From Peribacillus deserti (lineage in GTDB: Bacteria > Bacillota > Bacilli > Bacillales > DSM-1321), in contig NZ_JAFBFI010000004.1 in the NCBI RefSeq assembly GCF_016909175.1, forward strand, positions 124,001 through 188,000: a stretch of DNA of 64,000 bases, given 5' to 3'. The notes below the pieces were generated by a model. The model had not been told where the DNA came from, searched no databases, and saw only the letters and a list, made by a program, of their open reading frames with translations. Shown here one piece after another: positions 8,924-17,933 of this stretch (its first letter is position 1; each line of letters opens with the position of its first letter). The position numbers and the translations under genes were made by a program.

Positions 8924-9790
8924 TTAATAAGAGTATAACAGGTCGCCCATTTTAACATTTGTCAGCTTGTCGGTAAAATAGGCATGAAGAATTTCATTTT
9001 CATCAAGCACTCCGCGTTCTTTGCCTTCTTTGGAAACAATGATTGGATGTTTACACCCTCTTTGAAACTTTCCTAAAACTGCCGTAATGCTTTCGCTGAC
9101 GTCAGCATGAATAGGTTTTAAGGTTTGAAAGCGTTCATTCCGACCATAATGCCTTTCTAAAAGGAACCGTACAAATACGAAATGCCGCTGCTTCCATTCC
9201 ATCAGCAGGGAAAATAGAATAAAAAGAACCATCACCCACATGTTAAGATTATTAGGCGCTAAAAAAGAAAAAGCCAGCAGCCCTATACCTGCTATAACTG
9301 TTGATGCAGCGATTGTATGTCTGTGTGCATCTAAAAAAGGAAACTTAAGGGATAACAAGACAAAAATCACCTTTCCCCCATCCAGGGGCCAAATAGGCAA
9401 GAGATTAAACAGGAAAATCACCGCATTCATATAGAAAAACTGATAAAAAGAATCCTGAGTGATAAGCTGCGCCTGCATTAAGGCATATCCTAAAATACAC
9501 AGCCAAATATGCTGGGCAGGACCTGAGAGGGCAACTATTAAATCTTCCTTCAGTCCCCTGTTTCCATGTTCCTCCGTTTCTAAGGCACCGCCAAAAGGAA
9601 GAAGTTTAATGGATTTAATCCTCCATGAATAAAACTGGGCCGCAATGGCATGACCAAGTTCATGTATAATAACGATAAAAAAAAGCATACATAGCGGGAT
9701 AAACTGAGCAGTTATTACGCCTATTCCTAAAACAAGCCAAAAAGTGGAATGAATTCTAATCTTCGTAAGCAGGCGGAAATATTCATTCAA
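8924..9790 (-). CDS. spoIVFB: SpoIVFB, intramembrane metalloprotease for pro-sigma-K
   Basis: A site-2-type protease of the mother cell that cuts pro-sigma-K in the outer forespore membrane. The 288 residues have several membrane segments, the zinc motif HELGH (about 43-47) and the second motif LLPIWPLDGGK (about 131-141, supplying Asp). The C-terminal cytosolic part resembles a CBS-like domain (about 215-285). The start is a TTG at 9790 overlapping the end of spoIVFA by 8 nt, with AGGTGATAG upstream, which indicates translational coupling. Confidence 0.95.
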   Translation of the reverse strand: MNEYFRLLTKIRIHSTFWLVLGIGVITAQFIPLCMLFFIVIIHELGHAIAAQFYSWRIKSIKLLPFGGALETEEHGNRGLKEDLIVALSGPAQHIWLCILGYALMQAQLITQDSFYQFFYMNAVIFLFNLLPIWPLDGGKVIFVLLSLKFPFLDAHRHTIAASTVIAGIGLLAFSFLAPNNLNMWVMVLFILFSLLMEWKQRHFVFVRFLLERHYGRNERFQTLKPIHADVSESITAVLGKFQRGCKHPIIVSKEGKERGVLDENEILHAYFTDKLTNVKMGDLLYSY

Positions 9791-10541
9791 ACTCTATCAC
9801 CTGTTTCGGGTCTACAAATTGCGACCCTTTTTTTATAGCAAGATAAAAAGTGCCTTTTGCCCCATCTTCCGTATTGGAAACTTTCCCGATAATTTTCCCT
9901 TTTTTCACCGTTTCATATAGGCTGACATCAATAGAACCTAAATGACCATACCATGATTCACTTTTATCACTATGCTGAATAACCACCGTATTGCCAAGCT
10001 TATCCTTCTTACCGGTAAAAATGATTACGCCCTCCTTTGTTGATTCAACAGGAGATTCTTTATCTGTCTCAATCATTAACCCCTGCCCGTTTGCCTGAAA
10101 AGACTCAGAAATTTTCCCTGCAGCAGGTTGAGCAAATTCCTCATTTCCCTTTTTTGCAGTAACTTCGGGTTCTTTGTCTGAAGGAATAAATACAAGAGGC
10201 TTGCCAAATGTGTCCTGATACCAATCTTTAGCAGCCGCAAACTCAAATTCTTTTTTCATATAATGGCTGACTAAATTTCTAGCTTCTTCAAACCTGGGAA
10301 CTGGGATTCTAAACATAATGGCAACCATCAGGAACAGGACAATAGACGCGAGAATTTTAAAATAGAAAACTTCTTTTCGAAATAAGGGGTGATCCGTTTC
10401 CGGGGGAATTTCATAGCTGGCTGTACCATGGAACCCATCCTCTTCCTTCTTATAAGTAACCGCCCAGCTGCCTTTTTTCTGTTCTTGCATTTTTCTTCTT
10501 TTGGCAATTCTATCCCTGATTTCTTTTTGCCTGGTATTCAT
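9783..10541 (-). CDS. spoIVFA: SpoIVFA, inhibitor/scaffold of SpoIVFB
   Basis: A membrane protein that holds SpoIVFB in an inactive complex until the forespore signal (SpoIVB) cuts it. The 252 residues have a basic N-terminus (MNTRQKEIRDRIAKRRKM), one transmembrane helix near 78-96 and a C-terminal LytM/M23-like fold (QHSDKSESWYGHLGSI) that appears to lack the full zinc ligands. ATG 10541 is preferred: GGAGGGGG lies 8 nt upstream. It is the first gene of a two-gene operon behind a sigma-E promoter. Confidence 0.93.
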   Translation of the reverse strand: MNTRQKEIRDRIAKRRKMQEQKKGSWAVTYKKEEDGFHGTASYEIPPETDHPLFRKEVFYFKILASIVLFLMVAIMFRIPVPRFEEARNLVSHYMKKEFEFAAAKDWYQDTFGKPLVFIPSDKEPEVTAKKGNEEFAQPAAGKISESFQANGQGLMIETDKESPVESTKEGVIIFTGKKDKLGNTVVIQHSDKSESWYGHLGSIDVSLYETVKKGKIIGKVSNTEDGAKGTFYLAIKKGSQFVDPKQVIEFE

Positions 10542-10577
10542 ATAAAAAACCCCCTCCACACAACAATTCCTGTAAAA

Positions 10578-10607
10578 AATGTATGAGACACTTGTCCCAT
10601 ATATTCC
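10578..10607 (-). promoter_or_regulatory. Sigma-E promoter of spoIVFA-spoIVFB
   Basis: On the minus strand the -35 GGAATATA (10600-10607), a 14-bp spacer and the -10 CATACATT (10578-10585) closely match the mother-cell sigma-E consensus (GTCATATT / CATACAAT). It lies about 25 bp upstream of the ribosome site. Confidence 0.8.
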
Positions 10608-10982
10608 TGTGTTTTTGGAGAGCCTGGCAAAGTCCGGCGAGGAATTCTTATAAAAGGCCTTTGTTGTTACATAAACAAAAACTTATCATTACTAAAAAGA
10701 GGCAGTATGTAAATTCTGGTAGTAGTGACGAGAGAATAACAATCGGGCAGCAGCGCTTTAAGGTTCTTTAAATGGATTTTTGTTCAATCCGTTATTTGGA
10801 AGGTTACCCTTGGAGCAAAATTGATTGTTAGGAGGAGGGAAATAAGATTTTACCTGCATTGAAAGAAAACAGGTAGAAGAGTTGTTATTGTCCTTAACAT
10901 CCAGCCATATCACCCGGTAAAGGTCTCCCCTAGTTTATTTATCTTTTCGCTGTTATATCAAGAGTAGCGAATAAAGCCAAAA
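10608..10982. other. Intergenic stretch between spoIVFA promoter and minD terminator
   Basis: About 375 bp without a supportable gene. A good AGGAGGAGGG (about 10830-10840) is followed only by a nine-codon frame without an ATG. A short inverted repeat TACCTG...CAGGTA lies at about 10851-10875. Nothing else is recognised. Confidence 0.5.
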
Positions 10983-11008
10983 TAAAAACAGCCTTTAACA
11001 GGCTGTTT
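10983..11008 (-). terminator. Terminator after minD
   Basis: On the minus strand the stem AAACAGCC / GGCTGTTT with a 7-nt loop is followed by TTTTTATTT. It ends the mre-min operon. Confidence 0.85.
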
Positions 11009-11014
11009 CAAAAC

Positions 11015-11821
11015 TCATGCACGGACTCCAAAGAATTTTTTGATTTTCGCAACAAATCCTTTTGGCTCTTCATCCAGGGGTTTTAAAGGAACGGTTTCAC
11101 CGAGGATTCTGCGTGCAATATTCCGATAAGCAACAGACGCTCTGTTATTAGGATCTAAAGCAATCGGCTCTCCCTGATTCGAGGCTCTAATTACCTGGTC
11201 ATCATCCGCCACAATCCCAATTAAATCAATGGACAAATGGGAAGTAATATCATCGATATCAAGCATTTCACCGCTTTTAACCATATGGCTTCTAATCCGG
11301 TTAATAACAAGCTTAGGCGCTTCTACATTTTCTTCTTTTTCCAGGAGACCGATTATCCTGTCTGCGTCTCTAACAGCGGATACTTCAGGAGTGGTAACTA
11401 CAATCGCTTTATCGGCACCCGCTACTGCGTTTTTGTATCCCTGTTCAATACCGGCTGGGCAGTCAATGATAATGTAGTCATAATCCTGCTTAAGACCGTT
11501 AATCAGCTGCTTCATCTGATCCGGAGTAACAGCATTTTTGTCACTTGTCTGAGCGGCTGGGAGCAGGTAAAGAAGATCATCAAAGCGCTTATCCTTCACT
11601 AACGCCTGGTGAAGTTTACAACGTCCCTCCACTACATCCACAAGATCATAGATAATTCTATTTTCCAGGCCCATAACCACGTCTAAATTTCTCAAGCCGA
11701 TATCTGTATCTACCAGACATACTTTTTTGCCAAGAATCGCCAGGGATGTTCCCAGGTTCGCTGATGTAGTAGTCTTACCTACCCCGCCTTTGCCAGACGT
11801 GATCACTATAGCTTCTCCCAC
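11015..11821 (-). CDS. minD: Septum site-determining ATPase MinD
   Basis: A membrane-associated ParA-like ATPase that recruits MinC to stop division at poles. The 268 residues have the deviant Walker A KGGVGKTT (10-17), DTDIGLRNLD and the Walker B DYIIIDCPAG. A C-terminal amphipathic membrane-targeting helix is visible (FVAKIKKFFGV). The start is a GTG at 11821, 2 nt after the minC stop, with AAGGGGG upstream. It is the last gene of mreB-mreC-mreD-minC-minD. Confidence 0.96.
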   Translation of the reverse strand: MGEAIVITSGKGGVGKTTTSANLGTSLAILGKKVCLVDTDIGLRNLDVVMGLENRIIYDLVDVVEGRCKLHQALVKDKRFDDLLYLLPAAQTSDKNAVTPDQMKQLINGLKQDYDYIIIDCPAGIEQGYKNAVAGADKAIVVTTPEVSAVRDADRIIGLLEKEENVEAPKLVINRIRSHMVKSGEMLDIDDITSHLSIDLIGIVADDDQVIRASNQGEPIALDPNNRASVAYRNIARRILGETVPLKPLDEEPKGFVAKIKKFFGVRA

Positions 11822-11823
11822 GA

Positions 11824-12513
11824 TTAGAAACCCCCTTCAAATTTATTTAAGTGTGGTCTTTTTTGTTTTAAAACTTGCAATCTATCAATTATAATCTGCC
11901 CATCTTCGACAAAGGCACATTCCATTTCATGTGCCTCCTGCATAAAATCTTCAGGTGCTCTATTCATTATGCCGCCTATTTTAATCATAGCCGGCTTTAA
12001 GACAGATGCAGCAACTACAGACTCAAGTTTCCCGTGCCTGCCTGCATGAGCTATTCCTTTTAAAGTACCAAGAACGAAAATACTGCCCCCGGCAGAGACT
12101 TCACCGCCCGGATTTACATCTCCAATCAGCAGTAAATCCCCCGGTACTTCAATGATCTGGCCGGACCTGATGATGGCACAAAGGGAAGTGATTTCGGATT
12201 CCTCTTTCATCCGTTTCGCTTCCTCTAGAGTGATTACATTTGACTTTATTTCTTCAATATCAAATATTTTCTTTTTTAATATAACTTCTTTTAGTTCTGT
12301 TTCCTGCTTATCAATTAAATATCGATTGCCGGTATGTACCCGCACCTTGATGGATGGGCTGTTTTCCGGAGTCCTGATGTTAGCAGATAGTTTGGTATCC
12401 AACTCCTGCATGAGCATCTGAAATGAACATGAATCATCGAGATGGAGCGTCAGCCCTTCTTTGGTTCCTTTTATTATAACGTTTTGCAGCAATTTATTAC
12501 TCATGGCGGTCAA
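11824..12513 (-). CDS. minC: Septum site-determining protein MinC
   Basis: The division inhibitor that works with MinD against FtsZ polymers. The N-terminal domain (VIIKGTKEGLTLHLDD) is followed by a C-terminal beta-helix domain (about 125-205: GGEVSAGGSIFVLGTLKGIAHAG), which binds MinD. Two starts are possible: TTG 12513, close behind GAGGTG, and ATG 12504, which gives an N-terminus equal in length to B. subtilis MinC. The difference is three residues. Confidence 0.94.
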   Translation of the reverse strand: MTAMSNKLLQNVIIKGTKEGLTLHLDDSCSFQMLMQELDTKLSANIRTPENSPSIKVRVHTGNRYLIDKQETELKEVILKKKIFDIEEIKSNVITLEEAKRMKEESEITSLCAIIRSGQIIEVPGDLLLIGDVNPGGEVSAGGSIFVLGTLKGIAHAGRHGKLESVVAASVLKPAMIKIGGIMNRAPEDFMQEAHEMECAFVEDGQIIIDRLQVLKQKRPHLNKFEGGF

Positions 12514-12616
12514 TTTTCACCTCAATGATTACATATTCGACATTGTTCTTCATAATCCTTTTCTCTGTAAGGCGGCAATTTTAAAAGATTCTGCGCTATA
12601 AGGAATTGGACCTGAG

Positions 12617-13129
12617 TCAATCACTTTCAAAATTCGCTTTTTCGATAATCCTTTTGATCGGGAAAGCTAAAATGATGATGAAAGCGAAATTCAACAGCAG
12701 AGTTGGCAGGAGCCTGATAGTGGCAAATTCAGTAAAATTCATTCCTGTATCTTTTATTAAGCCGTTAGCTTCGTATACTAATATTTCTAACGCAGCAATA
12801 GCAGCTGTTGAGATTAAAGCTGCTATAAAAATGTTCGAATGAACCAGCTTCATCAGCCTTGAGACAACTAAAGCTAAAAAGGCAAATAGAAAGGCATATA
12901 CTCCTAAGATCTCGGTATAAACGACATCAAATAAAAAACCGAATATAAACCCATAAATAATGCCATATTTAGTGGATCCAAATATCGTCAAAAAAAGGAT
13001 AAAGATAAATAAAAAATGAGGAACGAAGATACGAGAACTATTAAAATGCTCTCCCGAAAATAAGTCGGCGTACGTACTTTCAGCCATAAAAAAGAAAAAG
13101 GCGGAGAGCGGAATGATTAATCGACTCAC
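12617..13129 (-). CDS. mreD: Rod shape-determining protein MreD
   Basis: A polytopic membrane protein of the elongation machinery, 170 residues, about five to six hydrophobic helices, including the family-like IIYGFIFGFLFDVVYTEILGVYAF loop region. The start is a GTG at 13129 overlapping the mreC stop, with GGGGAT upstream, so the two genes are translationally coupled. Confidence 0.92.
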   Translation of the reverse strand: MSRLIIPLSAFFFFMAESTYADLFSGEHFNSSRIFVPHFLFIFILFLTIFGSTKYGIIYGFIFGFLFDVVYTEILGVYAFLFAFLALVVSRLMKLVHSNIFIAALISTAAIAALEILVYEANGLIKDTGMNFTEFATIRLLPTLLLNFAFIIILAFPIKRIIEKANFESD

Positions 13130-14007
13130 AAATCATCCCCCTCTGCACCAGCTCCACTTGATGATTCAGTTGTAGATATCTTTCGTTTTACCACGATTAC
13201 ATGATTTAAATCATATAGTTCGGCAGATGGTTTCACATAGGCAACCTGAGTTAATCCATATTGATCAGATTCAACCTTCTCCACTTTCCCAACTGGAAGT
13301 CCGCGCGGAAAAACTCCGCCTAGTCCTGATGTTACAACCTCCGAACCCTTTTTAATTTTTACATCATAAGGGATTTTTTTCATTAACAGCAGCCGTTCTT
13401 TTTGATCAAACCCTTCAATAAACCCATAAATAGTTCCTTTGCCATAGATACCGACAGAAATACGGTTTTTTGGGTCCATTGAACTCAGCAGCTGAACAGT
13501 GGAAGTAAACTGGGTTGTAATTTTTATCTTCCCAATCAGCCCTTTAGAGGTAATAACAGCCATGTCTTTTTGAACGCCATGGATTTTACCCCGGTTAATG
13601 ATGGTCTTTTCATGCCACATGTCTGGATTGCGGGCAATGATTGTAGCCTGTATAGGGTCAAAATCTCTTAAACTTTCTTTTTTATCAAGTATGTCTCTTA
13701 ATTCAACATTTTCTTTTTCAAGTTCCTGGACTTCAGTTTTAAGCTTTACATATTCGTCCAGACGTGTTTTTAATCGTTTATTTTCCTGGTATGTATGCTG
13801 AAGATCATTTACATTTTCAACAAAACCTGCAACAAACTGAACGGGCTGATGGAAAATATTTTGAACAAAACCTGTGGTATCCTTTAGAAATTGCTCCGGC
13901 CAGCTGAGCTTTTCCCGTTCCCTAACAGAAAATCCTATCAATGCCACCAGGATGATAATACTAACCAGCAGCACAATCAGCCTTTTGTTCAGAAAGAATT
14001 GCGGCAT
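13126..14007 (-). CDS. mreC: Rod shape-determining protein MreC
   Basis: A bitopic scaffold of the cell-elongation complex on the outer face of the membrane. The 293 residues have an N-terminal transmembrane helix (about 9-28), a coiled coil (about 65-105) and two beta-barrel domains (from about 115; VITSKGLIGKI and the conserved ... GSEVVTSGLGGVFPRGLPVGKV segment). GAGGTG lies upstream of ATG 14007. It is between mreB and mreD. Confidence 0.95.
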   Translation of the reverse strand: MPQFFLNKRLIVLLVSIIILVALIGFSVREREKLSWPEQFLKDTTGFVQNIFHQPVQFVAGFVENVNDLQHTYQENKRLKTRLDEYVKLKTEVQELEKENVELRDILDKKESLRDFDPIQATIIARNPDMWHEKTIINRGKIHGVQKDMAVITSKGLIGKIKITTQFTSTVQLLSSMDPKNRISVGIYGKGTIYGFIEGFDQKERLLLMKKIPYDVKIKKGSEVVTSGLGGVFPRGLPVGKVEKVESDQYGLTQVAYVKPSAELYDLNHVIVVKRKISTTESSSGAGAEGDDL

Positions 14008-14123
14008 GACTTCACCTCTATTTATTTCGGTCTATTGCGGCCCTGGCACTCCATCTACACAGCATCAGGGCTGGCAATAGTAACACTTTTTATGGTTTTA
14101 GCTAGTGATAAAAGATTAGAATT

Positions 14124-15149
14124 TTAGTATCGGGACTCTTTCGTTCTTCCCTTGAATAAGTGAATATGATCTAGAGCTTTTCCAGTTCCAATGGCCACAC
14201 AATCGAGCGGATTTTCGGCAATAAGCACAGGCATTTTAGTTTCATCGCTGATTACCTTATCAAGATTCCTAAGAAGCGCTCCGCCCCCAGTAAGGACAAT
14301 TCCGCGGTCCATGATGTCAGCTGCTAGTTCCGGCGGAGTTTTCTCAAGAGTGTTCTTGACAGAATCCACAATCGCATACACCGTATCATTCAAAGCTTTA
14401 GAAATTTCACCAGCAGTGATTTCAATCGTTTTTGGAAGACCCGTTAATAAGTCACGGCCACGGATTTCCATATTTTCAATACCTTCAGGATCGCCTGCAG
14501 AGCCTATTTCCATTTTAATGCTTTCTGCTGTCCGGTCACCGATCATCAAGTTATAATTTTTACGGATATAATTAATGATGGCATCGTCCATTTCATCACC
14601 GGCTATACGGATAGACTGGCTTGTTACAATCCCGCCAAGTGAAATGATAGCGACTTCTGTTGTTCCTCCGCCAATATCCACTACCATGCTTCCGGTTGGT
14701 TCCCATACTGGAAGATTAGCTCCGATTGCAGCAGCAAACGGTTCCTCGATTGTATAAGCATCACGTGCCCCAGCCTGTCTTGTAGCATCGATAACCGCTC
14801 TCTCTTCAACAGCTGTTATGCCAGAGGGAACACAAACCATTACATAAGGCTTACGGGAGAAGATCCCTTTATTTTTTGTAGCCATTTTAATATAATATTT
14901 CATCATTATGGCAGTGGTTTCATAATCAGCAATGACTCCATCTTTCATAGGGCGGAGTGCAACTACATTCCCAGGTGTACGGCCGATCATATTTTTCGCA
15001 TCATTTCCTACAGCCACGATCGACTTTGTATCAGTCTGAAGGGCCACGACGGAAGGCTCTCTTAAAACAATGCCTCTTCCTTTTACATATACAAGCGTAT
15101 TGGCAGTTCCTAAATCTATTCCCAGATCTCTTGTTCCTATTCCTAACAT
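14124..15149 (-). CDS. mreB: Rod shape-determining actin homologue MreB
   Basis: Cytoskeletal ATPase that positions cell-wall synthesis. It begins [20 protein letters not shown], with phosphate-binding loops DLGTANT (phosphate 1) and [10 protein letters not shown] (phosphate 2) and an adenosine motif TGGGALL. ATG 15149 is supported by AAGGGAG 8 nt upstream; an ATG at 15179 gives an unconserved 10-residue tail. The 341-residue length fits MreB. It heads the mreBCD-minCD group. Confidence 0.95.
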   Translation of the reverse strand: MLGIGTRDLGIDLGTANTLVYVKGRGIVLREPSVVALQTDTKSIVAVGNDAKNMIGRTPGNVVALRPMKDGVIADYETTAIMMKYYIKMATKNKGIFSRKPYVMVCVPSGITAVEERAVIDATRQAGARDAYTIEEPFAAAIGANLPVWEPTGSMVVDIGGGTTEVAIISLGGIVTSQSIRIAGDEMDDAIINYIRKNYNLMIGDRTAESIKMEIGSAGDPEGIENMEIRGRDLLTGLPKTIEITAGEISKALNDTVYAIVDSVKNTLEKTPPELAADIMDRGIVLTGGGALLRNLDKVISDETKMPVLIAENPLDCVAIGTGKALDHIHLFKGRTKESRY

Positions 15150-15303
15150 TTCTGTATCTCCCTTTCCGAACACATGCATTTTTATAGTAAGATTGAATTA
15201 GGTTTCAATGGTCTATTTTTTATCACTCAGTTAAAATAGGACTATAATATCCCTTAAAAATCATAAATTATATTATATCTTATAGCTAGTAAATTTCCTA
15301 GCA

Positions 15304-15990
15304 TCATACATATCCTTTTTCCTTTAAACTGACATATTTCTTTTCCCCAATAATAATATGGTCCAGAAGATCGATTCCAATTATTTTTCCGCATTCAGAC
15401 AGCCTCTTTGTTACTTCTATATCCTCTCTGCTCGGAGTCGGATCTCCGGAAGGATGGTTATGGACGCATATAATGGAAGCCGCTGAACGTCTAAAAGCTT
15501 CTTTGAAGACTTCGCGGGGATGGACGATCGAGGCGTTCAAGCTCCCGATAAAAATGGTCTGCTTATGAAGAATCTGATTCTTTGTATTCAAATAAAGACA
15601 TACAAAATGCTCCTGAGTTAAAAAGCGCATATCGTTCATACAATAGTTAGCGCAATCCTCCGGAGAACGAATCACATATCTTTCATCAAAGCACAGGTTG
15701 CTGATCCTTCTTCCAAGCTCTACAGCAGCCAGAATTTGAATAGCCTTAGCCTCTCCAATTCCCTTGAGCATCATCATCTCGTCTAAGGACGCGTCTGTAA
15801 GGAGCCTCAAACCCTCAAACTGGGTAAGCAGCCTGTTAGACAACTGAAGAACCGATTCATTCCTTGTTCCTGTTCTTAGCAGAAGGGCAAGAAGCTCCTG
15901 ATTTGAAAGGGCTTTTGCTCCTTCCTGAATGAAGCGTTCTCTTGGTCTTTCCTCAACTGGATAATCTCTAATTAATATTTTTTCAGTCAA
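15304..15990 (-). CDS. radC: RadC/JAB-domain protein
   Basis: A conserved protein with an N-terminal helix-hairpin-helix-like part (EMMMLKGIGEAKAIQILAAVELGRRI) and a C-terminal MPN/JAB metal-binding domain with CVHNHPSGDPTPSREDIEVT (the JAMM-type H-x-H...S...D). Its cell role is unsettled. The TTG at 15990 (MTEKILIRDYPVEERPRER) is preferred because GGGG lies 8 nt upstream and the length fits the family; an ATG at 16035 has no ribosome site. It lies between maf and mreB, the usual Bacillus order. Confidence 0.9.
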   Translation of the reverse strand: MTEKILIRDYPVEERPRERFIQEGAKALSNQELLALLLRTGTRNESVLQLSNRLLTQFEGLRLLTDASLDEMMMLKGIGEAKAIQILAAVELGRRISNLCFDERYVIRSPEDCANYCMNDMRFLTQEHFVCLYLNTKNQILHKQTIFIGSLNASIVHPREVFKEAFRRSAASIICVHNHPSGDPTPSREDIEVTKRLSECGKIIGIDLLDHIIIGEKKYVSLKEKGYV

Positions 15991-16050
15991 ACATGATTCC
16001 CCGCTTTCCATATTTCCGAAGGTAGGGGACATCACAAAAGTACTGCTGTA

Positions 16051-16608
16051 CTATATAAACTTTTGAAGCTCTCTTGATAAACGGGCAACAGGCAGCCCTA
16101 CCACTGTAAAGTAATCTCCGTGAATCTCTTTCACAAGCAGGGAGCCATAACCCTGTATGCCGTAAGCGCCAGCCTTATCAAAAGGCTCACCGCTATCTAA
16201 ATAGCTTTCTATCTGATCTTCAGTGAGATCCCAAAAAGTCACTTCGGTTTTTTCATAAAATGTTATTTCTTTTTCATGATTTTTTATACACACACCAGTC
16301 AGTACTTGGTGAGCACTGCCAGACAACAGCTCGAGCATTTCTTTCGCCTCTTGCCTGTCCGCAGGTTTTCCAAGGATCTTCTTGCCGGACACAACCACCG
16401 TATCGGCACCGATGGTACAGAATTCAGGGTGATTATCAGATACAGCACTGGCTTTTAATCGGGCCAGATTTGTTACCGCCTCTTCAGGAGATATCTGTTT
16501 GGGGAGCGTTTCATCCACATCACTCACGATTATGCGGAATGGGATTTGCAATAGCTGCAGAAGTTCTTTTCGCCGGGGAGAAGAAGAAGCTAAAATTAGA
16601 GGTTCCAC
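16051..16608 (-). CDS. maf: Maf-family nucleotide pyrophosphatase
   Basis: Family members hydrolyse non-canonical or canonical nucleoside triphosphates and affect septum formation. The 185 residues begin EPLILASSSPRRKELL, the signature phosphate-binding motif, and contain SDVDET, IGADTVV and DKAGAYGIQGYG. The GTG at 16608 fits the ribosome site AAGGTG (7 nt) and family length; the ATG two codons earlier overlaps it. It lies between spoIIB and radC. Confidence 0.95.
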   Translation of the reverse strand: MEPLILASSSPRRKELLQLLQIPFRIIVSDVDETLPKQISPEEAVTNLARLKASAVSDNHPEFCTIGADTVVVSGKKILGKPADRQEAKEMLELLSGSAHQVLTGVCIKNHEKEITFYEKTEVTFWDLTEDQIESYLDSGEPFDKAGAYGIQGYGSLLVKEIHGDYFTVVGLPVARLSRELQKFI

Positions 16609-16791
16609 TTTCATTCACCTTACCTTTTTAATCATGCATATTAGGGAGATACAGCTTAATCGTATCAAAATACAACAAATGCTACAACAATTCGACAAAT
16701 ATATTTTTTTGAAGTTATTATGCCTGGGTTAATTCCTTGCTTAATATGCTCCTGCGGTGCTATAAGTATAAATCTGACTGCTTCTCTGGAC

Positions 16792-16820
16792 AAAAAAAAT
16801 AAAAGGCTGTTTCGCCTTTT
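16792..16820 (-). terminator. Terminator after spoIIB
   Basis: On the minus strand the stem AAAAGGC / GCCTTTT with a 6-nt loop is followed by ATTTTTTTT. Confidence 0.8.
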
Positions 16821-16859
16821 ATATATATTTCCCGGAAAATACAAAATTCGCCTATTTAC

Positions 16860-17846
16860 TTATAAATTCGAATACAGCACAAGGAAATCCAGGAGTATTG
16901 ACTGCGTTTTATATAATGATTCTGTCCCGGTAGATGAAAGATAGAGTGAAGAAGCTTCTTTAATCGCCTTCTCCATTTGAGCCAAATTTTTATGTTGAAT
17001 TTCCCCATGCTTTTCTACTTTTTCAATGCCGCTCTTTAATTTATCGCCCTTAGTAGAGGAAGTTGCCTCCATAATGTTACTAGCAGTTTTTTCAGATAGC
17101 ATTTGATATACAGCGGTTAAATCCTTTAAGTATGATGCCTCTTTAGACGTCAGCCCCTGTTTAGATTTACCAGACACATTCATCTCTTTCCAAAACGAGT
17201 CTATTTTCTTTTCTTTCATAAAAACGGCTAGGCTTTTAGCATGCTCGATACTGTCAGCAACTCCGAGCAATAATACATACTTATCATCATGCTCAGTAAT
17301 TTTCACAGGTATCCCACTGGCGCTGAGAGAGTTCTGAACCGTTTTCGCGGATTTTTCTGTACTATAAATACCTCCCTGTACCACAAAAGCCTTGAGAGGA
17401 GGAGGTTTAGACCGGCCAGTTGATGCACCGGCACTTTGATCTTTAAGTGATACAGAATCTGACAGACTGCTTGCAGGCACAGCTCCCTGCTCTTCTGCCG
17501 AGTGCTTGCCAGTAACAGTTTTAAGCACGATGAACCCAAGACTTGTCCCAACAACCACAGCTAAAAGAATAGAAATCCACATAGAAGGAATAAATGCAGA
17601 ACCCTTGAAACCTTTAAACTTCGAAGTACTCTTCGTTTTTTTCGTCTTAATAACATAGGGAGACAATGAGTTTTTTTCGTTGCTGCTGCCGGGCTCAGGC
17701 AGGATCCAGTCAAAACTCTCTTCTGCTGATTCTGAAGCAGCAGCCGTTTCATCCATAGATAATACCGCCTCATCTGCTTCAGTGAAAATATGCTTTTCTC
17801 CCCCGTTAAACTTAATAACAATCTTATTTTTTTCCTCTTCCTTCAT
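16860..17846 (-). CDS. spoIIB: Stage II sporulation protein B (SPOR domain)
   Basis: A septal-peptidoglycan-binding protein that helps early engulfment. The 328 residues have a charged, low-complexity cytosolic part (1-90), one transmembrane helix (about 91-111), and a SPOR-like fold (about 150-225: KAFVVQGGIYSTEKSAKTVQNSL), followed by a helical C-terminal region. A strong AAGGAGGTG precedes ATG 17846. Its place between maf and the prepilin-peptidase region is as in B. subtilis (comC-spoIIB-maf). A terminator separates it from pilO. Confidence 0.87.
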   Translation of the reverse strand: MKEEEKNKIVIKFNGGEKHIFTEADEAVLSMDETAAASESAEESFDWILPEPGSSNEKNSLSPYVIKTKKTKSTSKFKGFKGSAFIPSMWISILLAVVVGTSLGFIVLKTVTGKHSAEEQGAVPASSLSDSVSLKDQSAGASTGRSKPPPLKAFVVQGGIYSTEKSAKTVQNSLSASGIPVKITEHDDKYVLLLGVADSIEHAKSLAVFMKEKKIDSFWKEMNVSGKSKQGLTSKEASYLKDLTAVYQMLSEKTASNIMEATSSTKGDKLKSGIEKVEKHGEIQHKNLAQMEKAIKEASSLYLSSTGTESLYKTQSILLDFLVLYSNL

Positions 17847-17897
17847 ATTCTCTGCACCTCCTTACATTCAATTTTTTTCCATCCTATCATATTGGCA

Positions 17898-17930
17898 AAA
17901 AAAAATAACAAGACTTTTGTCGTCTTGTTA
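17898..17930 (-). terminator. Terminator after pilO
   Basis: On the minus strand AACAAGAC / GTCTTGTT with a 7-nt loop is followed by ATTTTTTTTT. It marks the 3' end of the pilus gene block. Confidence 0.85.
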
Positions 17931-17933
17931 TGA

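Noticed and set aside
10583-10771. 62-codon plus-strand frame upstream of spoIVFA
   Set aside because: It covers the sigma-E promoter, has no ribosome site and no protein-like composition.
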